DNA from: DATKWD01 sp035529695
GTDB lineage: Bacteria; Actinomycetota; Acidimicrobiia; Acidimicrobiales; Salinilacustritrichaceae
Direction: 5' to 3'
DNA length: 64,000 nt
NCBI GenBank assembly: GCA_035529695.1
Contig: DATKWD010000002.1
Span: 1-64,000, forward strand
Below, in pieces: positions 56,705-62,889 of this stretch (within the stretch, counting starts at the first letter, position 1; every line of letters starts with the position of its first letter). The translations under genes and the position numbers were made by a program. Under the pieces are notes generated by a model that ran no database searches, was not told the DNA's origin, and saw only the letters and a list, made by a program, of their open reading frames with translations.

Positions 56705-56805
56705 AGCGGTGCCTGCAGTGGTTCGGGTACGGGTGGGCGATGCCTCCCGGCTGGCGTCACCGTGCCAAGCGTCGCGAGGAGGCCCGCCGTGCCGCGTCCC
56801 GATGA
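56701..56805 (+). CDS. 34-residue basic protein
   Basis: GTG 56701 opens a 34-codon frame (MKRCLQWFGYGWAMPPGWRH, then Arg/Ala-rich). The overlap of 4 bases before and 17 after fits the surrounding translational coupling. Very basic; function unknown. Confidence 0.4.
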   Translation: MKRCLQWFGYGWAMPPGWRHRAKRREEARRAASR

Positions 56806-57274
56806 CCGGCATCTGATCTCGGTGAACCGGACCCGCGAGGGTCTGTTCTCCGCTGCTTGCACCTGCGGGTGGGAGGCCGGCCCCGCGGTCGCGGTTCATC
56901 CCGAGCTCGCCGACGCGGTGAATCTGCACGGGTCGGCGAACCCGAGGGAGGCTCCGACGCTCTCCGATTGCGGCGACTGCGGCGTCGAGGCCGGTGAGCC
57001 GCACCTCGAGGGCTGCGACGTGGCCCGGTGCTTGGTGACTGGTCGCCAGCAGTTGTCGTGCGGCGGTTTCGATCATCCCGGCCAGAGCTGCGGGGTGGAC
57101 GTCTGGACCGGCCAGTGGCCCGGCGAGGCTGAGGCGGTCCGGTACGGGCTGTGGCGTGATGATCTGGTGGGCTTCGAAGGGGCGCAGGTGCCGGATGTGA
57201 GTCGGCTGATGTCGGTCGGCCGGTGGGACCAGGACCGCGCTGAGTGGGTCATCGACGGCGAGGAGTCGGGCTGA
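56789..57274 (+). CDS. Cys-containing protein, unknown
   Basis: A 161-residue protein from GTG 56789. Cysteines cluster (AACTCGWE; DCGDCGVEAGE; GCDVARC), suggesting a zinc-binding region. TGATG overlap with the next gene. No family recognised. Confidence 0.5.
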   Translation: MPRPDDRHLISVNRTREGLFSAACTCGWEAGPAVAVHPELADAVNLHGSANPREAPTLSDCGDCGVEAGEPHLEGCDVARCLVTGRQQLSCGGFDHPGQSCGVDVWTGQWPGEAEAVRYGLWRDDLVGFEGAQVPDVSRLMSVGRWDQDRAEWVIDGEESG

Positions 57275-57642
57275 TGGGTTGGTGGGCGCACTTGGCCGAT
57301 GACCGAGGCAACGACGAGGGGTCGTGGAACTTCACGCACAACACGAACGGGATGATCGCCGAGGCGCTGCAGGCGGCGACGGGCGAGACGGTCGAGGAGT
57401 GCGGTGGCCCGCTCGGGCCGGTGATCGGGCCGGCGTGGTGGGAACGGCTCAACGGGATGACCGGCCCCGAGGGCGGCGAGTTCCTCGACACGATCGTGAA
57501 GGCGCTGATGGCCGACCCGGTCCGGTTCGAAGCGATGAACCCGGAGAACGGGTGGGGGTCCTACGAGTCGCTGTTGAAGGTGCTGGCCGACATGCGGGAC
57601 TCGGTGCCCGAGTGGCCGTGCGTCTGGCAGGCGAGCGGATGA
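57274..57642 (+). CDS. actinophage 'THN' small protein
   Basis: A 122-residue protein with NFTHNTNGMIAEA near residue 20 and PAWWERLNGMTG; this Asn-Thr-His-Asn...Met pattern recurs in a small actinophage family of unknown function that I recognise only loosely. Overlaps both neighbours. Confidence 0.6.
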   Translation: MGWWAHLADDRGNDEGSWNFTHNTNGMIAEALQAATGETVEECGGPLGPVIGPAWWERLNGMTGPEGGEFLDTIVKALMADPVRFEAMNPENGWGSYESLLKVLADMRDSVPEWPCVWQASG

Positions 57643-58043
57643 GCGCGCCGACCCCGGAGGTGGTGTCGGTCCCGGCGGTGAGGCTCGCCGACGGTTCGAT
57701 CCATGTGGGGCTGCCCGAGAACCTGACCCGCGACCACGGTGGCGGGGTGTGGCTGCTGGACGAGGGCGGCGTCGGCTACTACGGGTCGACCAACGCTGTG
57801 CGGGTGATGGCCGCCGAGCTGGTCGAGGACGCTCAGGGTGAACGGGACCGGGCGGGCGAGTCGATGCAGACCGAGGCGGCCGTGGACTGGCTCGAGGAGG
57901 CGACCGAGCAGGCGGCGGGGCTGCGGCTCCTGGCCGACGAGATCGATCAATGGGAGCGCGACCGTGTTCGGCCGGCCGGGTTGTGCGGGTGTCCGCTGTG
58001 CCCGGATTCGTCTCACGGCGGCGAGCTCGGGGAGGTGGAGTGA
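57639..58043 (+). CDS. small protein, unknown
   Basis: A 134-residue protein: beta-rich N-terminal half, helical middle and a C-terminal CGCPLCPDSSH. No family recognised. ATGA overlap. Confidence 0.5.
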   Translation: MSAPTPEVVSVPAVRLADGSIHVGLPENLTRDHGGGVWLLDEGGVGYYGSTNAVRVMAAELVEDAQGERDRAGESMQTEAAVDWLEEATEQAAGLRLLADEIDQWERDRVRPAGLCGCPLCPDSSHGGELGEVE

Positions 58044-58438
58044 TGGGGCGAGCTGAGCGACGGAACCAGGCGAGGCGGCATCGGCCCCCGAGGCGGGTGC
58101 AACGCGACCGGGCGCTGCGGCGACGGATGACCGAGGCCGAGCTGGTCTCGGTGTTCCCGGCCGGCGCTCACAACAACAGGCGCGACATTGAGCGGGCGAT
58201 GCAGGCGTCCCACGACGCGCTGATCGCCGAGCTCGGGGCGCGGCGGCGCTCGGGGGTGACGTGGATGGTCTACGAGCGGGCGCAGTGGGCCGCGCCGATG
58301 CGTGACCTGTTCGCCGACCCCGACTTCGATGGGCTGCGGACGTTCCTCGAGGGTGACGACGTGGTGCTGGTGGTCGCGTTCGCCGAGGCCGACCCCGAAG
58401 CCGATGACCACCAACCCAAGGAGCAGACCGATGAGTGA
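58043..58438 (+). CDS. small basic-to-acidic protein, unknown
   Basis: A 131-residue protein with a very basic first 28 residues (many Arg) and an acidic end. TGATG overlap. No family recognised. Confidence 0.5.
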   Translation: MGRAERRNQARRHRPPRRVQRDRALRRRMTEAELVSVFPAGAHNNRRDIERAMQASHDALIAELGARRRSGVTWMVYERAQWAAPMRDLFADPDFDGLRTFLEGDDVVLVVAFAEADPEADDHQPKEQTDE

Positions 58439-58754
58439 GACCGCAGCGCAGATCAACGACCAGATGGACGAGCACGGCATCGAGTGGGGCGTCCGCTACC
58501 GCGACCCCGCATCCGGGTTCGAAGGCGAGCCGACGGGCCTCTACTTCTTCAAGCACGGCTGCCTGCGGGTGGCGTTGCGAGGGGTGAACCGGACGACCGG
58601 GGAGCCGGCCGAGTTCACGTTCGACGCGCCCGAGCTGGTCGCGGTGGAGACGGCTGAGCCGGTGCCGGCTGGCTCGAGGAACGGCGGCCCGCACGATCTG
58701 GCTCCGGTCGGTCGGCCATCGATGCCGCGGCTGGCTGGCCCGCAGCGCGGCTGA
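58431..58754 (+). CDS. small protein, unknown
   Basis: A 107-residue protein with AAGGAG Shine-Dalgarno. N-terminal 65 residues look folded; the C-terminus is Gly/Pro-rich. No family recognised. Confidence 0.5.
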   Translation: MSETAAQINDQMDEHGIEWGVRYRDPASGFEGEPTGLYFFKHGCLRVALRGVNRTTGEPAEFTFDAPELVAVETAEPVPAGSRNGGPHDLAPVGRPSMPRLAGPQRG

Positions 58755-58990
58755 TGGCGGTCGCCCCGGCGTTCTTCGAAGCTGAACGTAAGGCGCTCGG
58801 CCTCGAGCGGTGGCCCGACGCCGGGGAGCGGATCACGTTCCTACGGCGTCGGAGCACCGAGTGGGAGACCGGCGAGGTGGTGCGGGTGTGGGTCGGCATC
58901 GAGGTGATGATCGATCTGGCCGAGGGCGCTGCGTTGTGCCCGGCGCTCGGCGACGAGTTCGTGGCCCGACCTTCGACGCGCATCGAGTGA
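58754..58990 (+). CDS. small protein, unknown
   Basis: A 78-residue protein with a TGATG overlap at its start. Contains WETGEVVRVWVGIEVMIDL strands. No family recognised. Confidence 0.5.
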   Translation: MAVAPAFFEAERKALGLERWPDAGERITFLRRRSTEWETGEVVRVWVGIEVMIDLAEGAALCPALGDEFVARPSTRIE

Positions 58991-59010
58991 GGTGCGCTGT
59001 GCTCGCCGGT

Positions 59011-59044
59011 AGTAGTTGCTTCGGCTACAGACGGCGGGTAGGGT
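59011..59044 (+). promoter_or_regulatory. dyad promoter, -35 class with leader
   Basis: AGTAG-N9-CTACA at 59011-59029 (one mismatch); -35 TTGCTT (59016-59021), 17-base spacer, -10 TAGGGT (59039-59044). Unlike the others of this class it has a 28-base leader with GAAGGAGGAG before ATG 59080. Confidence 0.75.
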
Positions 59045-59079
59045 CCGCGAACCGACCGATGGAGTGAAGGAGGAGCCGA

Positions 59080-61212
59080 ATGGCGCAGGACTTTGTGCGA
59101 GTGAGCAAGGGCCAGATCCGCCAGTACGCGTGCCCCGAGTGCGGTGCGAGGCCCGGCGGCTACTGCGAGGGCCGCGAGGAGACCGGCACGAACCATCGGG
59201 AGCGGATGATCGTCGCGCAGAACGCCGAGTACGAGCGGGTCAACGGTCACCCGTTCGAACGGCCCGAGGAGCCGACGCCGGCCGCCGAGCCGCATCCTTT
59301 CGAGATGCCGGGGCGCGAGTTCACCGACGCCGAGATGCCGGCGATGGCCCCGGAGGTGCGCCCGGCCCCGAGCTCGGCCCCGAGTCGGGCGATCACCGGG
59401 GGGTTCGCTCCGACCGACGAGCAGCTCGAGGCGGTGGACCTGGCGGTGACCGGCGACAACCTCGCCGTCGAGGCGCTGGCGGGGACGGGCAAGACGACCA
59501 CGTTGAACCTGATCGCCGAGGCGAAGCCCGAGGACGGGATCTACGTCGCGTTCAACAAGGCGATCGTGACCGAGGCGAAGCAGAAGTTCCCGAGCCGGGT
59601 GACGTGCGCGACCTCGCACTCCCTGGCGTTCCGGGCGGTCGGCCACCGGTACAAGCACCGGTTGAACGGGCCGCGGATGAAGTCGTGGCAGATCGCGAAG
59701 CGGCTCGGGATCGGTTCGCAGCCGGTCGAGACTTCGTTGGGACGCCAGATGTTCCCGGCCGACAAGATCGCCGGGATGGTGATGAAGGGCGTCCGGGTGT
59801 TCTGCCAGTCAGCGGACCGTGAGATCGGGACCCGCCACATCCCGCTGCCGACGACGATGCGCGACGACCCGGAGATGACGATTGCGTTCGGGATGATCCG
59901 CGACAGCCTCGGCGATGAGATCCGGGCGGCGTGGGCCGACGTGCGGAAGGTCGACGGGCAGCTCCCGTTCGATCACAACGCCTACCTGAAGCTGTGGTAC
60001 CTCGAGGACCCGTTCATCGCGACGGACTACATCCTGTTCGATGAGGCGCAGGACGCGAACGGGGTGACGCTCGCGATCGTGGAGGCGCAGAACGATCACG
60101 CTCAGCTCGTCTTCGTCGGCGACCGCCATCAGGCGATCTACGGGTGGAACGGCGCGGTGAACGCGATGGAGCGGGTCGAGGTGGCGCATCGGGCGTGGCT
60201 GACGACGTCCTTCCGGTTCGGCCCCGAGATCGCTGAGGCGGCGAACGAGGTGCTCGACCTCCTCGGAGCGGAGCACCATGTGATCGGCGCGGGCCGGCCA
60301 GGGACCCGAGGCGAGTGCGACGACCCGTCGATCCTGTTGTCGAGGACGAACGCTGGCGCGGTGATGGGCGCGCTCGAGGAGATCGAGAATGGCGGCCGGC
60401 CGCATGTGATCGGCGGCGCGGACGACGTGGTCGGCTTCGCTCGGGCGGCGTCGAAGCTGCAGCGGGGCGAGATGGTCTCCCATCCCGACCTGATCTGCTT
60501 CACGTCATGGGGCGAGGTGAGGGCCTACGTCAAGAACGACGAGCTGGGATCGGACCTCGCTCTGCTGGTCGGCATCATCGACCAGTTCGGCGCGGACGAG
60601 ATCGTGGACCTCCTTGAGCACCAGCCGCGCGAGCGGGACGCCACGCTGATCCTGTCGACGGCTCACAAGGCGAAGGGCCGGGAGTGGGAGTCGGTGAGGC
60701 TCACCCCGGATCTGGCGAAGTCGGGGACCGAGGAGCAGCGGTTGCGCTATGTGGCGACGACTCGGGCGAAGGCTCACCTCGATGACGCGAAGCTGCTGGC
60801 GAAGCTGGCCGAGGATGATGAGCTCGCCGATGAGCTGAACCTCGATGAGCAGATGGTGATGGCGTCGCTCGACCAGGCCGCTGCCGATGAGGCGGCCGCT
60901 GAGGGGCCTGTCGTGGCCGCCGAGGCACCGGAGGCCCCACCGGCCCCCGCCGTTGTGGATGAGGCGGTGAGGGCCTACGAGCGTGCGTTCGGGCGGGAGG
61001 CGCTCGAGCGGCAGGAGGTGGCGGCCAGAGCCGCGGGTCGGCTTCTGGCGGCGGCGGGCGAGGTGGTGAAGCACCAGACGGCGATGATGGGCTGGCCGAG
61101 GGATCCGAACAGCCCGATGTACGAGCTGGCCGAGGCTGGCCGCGAGGCCGACCTGGCGATGTGTGCGGCCGGCTGGATCGAACCCGACGACGAAGAAGTG
61201 GAGCTCTTCTGA
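59080..61212 (+). CDS. UvrD/PcrA-like superfamily 1 helicase with zinc-finger N-terminus
   Basis: A 710-residue protein. Residues 18-42 form a small Cys/His finger (CPECGARPGGYCEG...HRER). SF1 helicase motifs follow: Walker A ALAGTGKTTT near 133, TSHSLAFRA, FDEAQDAN (motif II, about 320), VGDRHQAIYGWNG (III), AHKAKGREWESVRL (V), RYVATTRAK (VI). It resembles FBH1-like phage helicases. The C-terminal 120 residues are acidic and helical. It probably unwinds recombination or stalled fork DNA. Confidence 0.88.
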   Translation: MAQDFVRVSKGQIRQYACPECGARPGGYCEGREETGTNHRERMIVAQNAEYERVNGHPFERPEEPTPAAEPHPFEMPGREFTDAEMPAMAPEVRPAPSSAPSRAITGGFAPTDEQLEAVDLAVTGDNLAVEALAGTGKTTTLNLIAEAKPEDGIYVAFNKAIVTEAKQKFPSRVTCATSHSLAFRAVGHRYKHRLNGPRMKSWQIAKRLGIGSQPVETSLGRQMFPADKIAGMVMKGVRVFCQSADREIGTRHIPLPTTMRDDPEMTIAFGMIRDSLGDEIRAAWADVRKVDGQLPFDHNAYLKLWYLEDPFIATDYILFDEAQDANGVTLAIVEAQNDHAQLVFVGDRHQAIYGWNGAVNAMERVEVAHRAWLTTSFRFGPEIAEAANEVLDLLGAEHHVIGAGRPGTRGECDDPSILLSRTNAGAVMGALEEIENGGRPHVIGGADDVVGFARAASKLQRGEMVSHPDLICFTSWGEVRAYVKNDELGSDLALLVGIIDQFGADEIVDLLEHQPRERDATLILSTAHKAKGREWESVRLTPDLAKSGTEEQRLRYVATTRAKAHLDDAKLLAKLAEDDELADELNLDEQMVMASLDQAAADEAAAEGPVVAAEAPEAPPAPAVVDEAVRAYERAFGREALERQEVAARAAGRLLAAAGEVVKHQTAMMGWPRDPNSPMYELAEAGREADLAMCAAGWIEPDDEEVELF

Positions 61213-61349
61213 TGAACGTGACAGTGACGACGTGGACCTGCGATCGGTGCGGCGCGACGGTCGAGACCGACCAGGGCGAGCAGCCGAAGGACTGGTCGGC
61301 GGTGAAGTTGACGGGTCATCGTTCGGCGTCGTTGTGGGGGAGGCCGTGA
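61212..61349 (+). CDS. 45-residue zinc-knuckle protein
   Basis: A 45-residue protein (VTVTTWTCDRCGATVE) with one CxxC and no clear second pair. Stop and start overlap with both neighbours. Function unknown. Confidence 0.5.
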   Translation: MNVTVTTWTCDRCGATVETDQGEQPKDWSAVKLTGHRSASLWGRP

Positions 61350-61753
61350 TGCTCACGTCGGTCGTGTGTGAGGAGATCATCGCCGAGGCTCGGGACCGGC
61401 TGAGGCCGACGACGACCACGGCCACGTCCTGCCACGCGCTGAAGGTGCGGCGCGGCACGATCGCCGCGAGGGCGCTCGCCGAGCTCGGCTGGCCGTTCCT
61501 CGACGCGCAGGTCGTCCGGTACGGGCCGGGCGGCGGGTACGACTGGCACGTCGATGGGCCAGGGCGGGCGACGACGCTGCTCGTGCAGCTCTCCGAGCCG
61601 GGCGACTACGAGGGCGGGCTGGTCGAGGTGCGAGGCTGGCCCGAGGCCCCGACCGGGCGGGGGTCGGCTGCGGAGTGGCCGGCGCAGTTCCCGCACAGGA
61701 CGACCGAGGTGACCGCAGGCGAGCGGTGGGCGCTCGTCTCCTGGCGGCCATGA
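61349..61753 (+). CDS. 2OG-Fe(II) oxygenase (P4H-like)
   Basis: A 134-residue dioxygenase. Fe ligands are His67 and Asp69 in YDWHVDG and His116 in PHRTTEV. Arg126 in GERWALVSW would bind 2-oxoglutarate. Other family blocks are VVRYGPGGG and LLVQLSEPGDYEGG. Small, like phage PKHD-type hydroxylases that act on proteins or bases. Position between helicase and unknown genes gives no substrate. Confidence 0.85.
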   Translation: MLTSVVCEEIIAEARDRLRPTTTTATSCHALKVRRGTIAARALAELGWPFLDAQVVRYGPGGGYDWHVDGPGRATTLLVQLSEPGDYEGGLVEVRGWPEAPTGRGSAAEWPAQFPHRTTEVTAGERWALVSWRP

Positions 61754-62163
61754 CCGGCCCGTTCCGGGTGGTCGACGGGGTGGGCCACGTCGGCGACCGG
61801 GCGTTCCCGGTGTGGGAGGTGGACGACCGGACCTCGCAGCCGTGGTCGCCGACGCTCGGGTTCTGGATCCGGTGGGTCAACGGGTGGGCGGCGCTCGTCC
61901 GGTGGCCGACCGTCCCGACGGGCGACGACCGGTTGGATCCGCCCGGTGAGCGGTGCGTCCTCGAGCGGGGCGCGGTCGGTCTGGTGAAGCAACGACGATC
62001 CGTCTACGACGGCGAAGGCCCCGACGCTGCTCGGGTGTTCACGGAGCGGTGGTCGCGGCCCCCCGAGATCGGGCTGACCGCCGTCGAGGCGCTGGCGGTC
62101 CTCGCCGAGACGGAGGGGTTGGAGCAGCCGCCGTGGATGGAGGGCCGTCCGTTCACGGGTTGA
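61750..62163 (+). CDS. small protein, unknown
   Basis: A 137-residue alpha/beta protein with a Trp-rich centre (LGFWIRWVNGWAALVRWP). Starts in an ATGA overlap with the oxygenase gene and may work with it. No family recognised. Confidence 0.55.
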   Translation: MTGPFRVVDGVGHVGDRAFPVWEVDDRTSQPWSPTLGFWIRWVNGWAALVRWPTVPTGDDRLDPPGERCVLERGAVGLVKQRRSVYDGEGPDAARVFTERWSRPPEIGLTAVEALAVLAETEGLEQPPWMEGRPFTG

Positions 62164-62200
62164 AAGCGCTGGTCACGGCGTTGTTTCCCACAGACCCCCG

Positions 62201-62235
62201 GTGTAGTTGATCCAGCTACACGGTGGAGGTACGTT
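62201..62235 (+). promoter_or_regulatory. dyad promoter, -35 class
   Basis: Perfect GTGTAG-N9-CTACAC at 62201-62221; -35 TTGATC (62207-62212), 17-base spacer, -10 TACGTT (62230-62235); ATG 62242 is 6 bases on. A relative of the box seen at 943 (GGTCACGGCGTTGTTTCCC) lies at 62171-62189. Confidence 0.87.
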
Positions 62236-62241
62236 GTGCCC

Positions 62242-62610
62242 ATGAACGAAGCGACGAACGCAGCGAACGCCCGAGCGGCAGCCACCATCACGGAGGCGCT
62301 CACCGACGGCATCCTCACCGCCAAGGTCAGCGGCCTCTTCGGCCTCCCGGCGCTCACCCTCGAGCGGGCCGACGGTCAGCCGCTCGGCCGCCACGGAGAC
62401 CACGACGTCACGGGCCTCACGATCGACCTCCACAGCGTCAGCCTCATCGGTCGGGTCACGACCCGCAACAAGGACCTCCGCAAGGCGATCCGGCTCGGCG
62501 TCGCGAAGATCGCAGCGGGTGGCGGCAAGGTCGCCCCCGTCGAGACGATCACCGCCGACGAGATCGCCCGCATCGACGAGGCTCGCTTCACATCGATCTT
62601 CGCCCGGTGA
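62242..62610 (+). CDS. small protein, unknown
   Basis: A 122-residue leaderless-gene product with a helical start (NEATNAANARAAATITEAL) and a beta-rich centre. Probably an early protein. No family recognised. Confidence 0.6.
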   Translation: MNEATNAANARAAATITEALTDGILTAKVSGLFGLPALTLERADGQPLGRHGDHDVTGLTIDLHSVSLIGRVTTRNKDLRKAIRLGVAKIAAGGGKVAPVETITADEIARIDEARFTSIFAR

Positions 62611-62637
62611 TCGGGGGCCACACCTCGGGGGCTGGCT

Positions 62638-62715
62638 TGGTGGCAGGGGCAGGATTCGAACCTGCGACCTCATGGTTATGAGCCATGTGAGCTGACCGGA
62701 CTGCTCTACCCTGCG
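62638..62715 (-). tRNA. tRNA-Met (CAT), initiator-like
   Basis: Minus-strand cloverleaf: 5' acceptor CGCAGGG and 3' CCCTGCC pair at six of seven positions, with C1 unpaired, as in initiator tRNAs. The D arm GAGCAGTCCGGTCAGCTC, anticodon loop CTCATAA, T arm GCAGG-TTCGAAT-CCTGC and encoded CCA follow. The D arm closely matches bacterial fMet tRNA, not elongator Met. Only two of the three initiator anticodon-stem G-C pairs are kept (the third is T-A). Initiator type is a strong inference. Confidence 0.85.
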
Positions 62716-62847
62716 AGCGGCCACCGTAGCGGACCGGCCGCGCCGAGTGAAGCGATTGTGGGGCCGACGACCCGAGAGTCCTCTAACAGGCGTCGGCAGC
62801 ACCAAAACTTGAACCCGGCACGGGGGACGACCACCCCGACGACCAGG

Positions 62848-62881
62848 GTTTCGCGAGTCGCGGCACGCGAAACTGTACGCT
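62848..62881 (+). promoter_or_regulatory. inverted repeat plus leaderless -10 for the last gene
   Basis: GTTTCGCG (62848-62855) and CGCGAAAC (62866-62873) form a perfect dyad, unlike the TGTAG family, followed by -10 TACGCT (62876-62881). ATG 62890 is 8 bases on. Probably a distinct operator. Confidence 0.6.
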
Positions 62882-62889
62882 CGGGTTCC

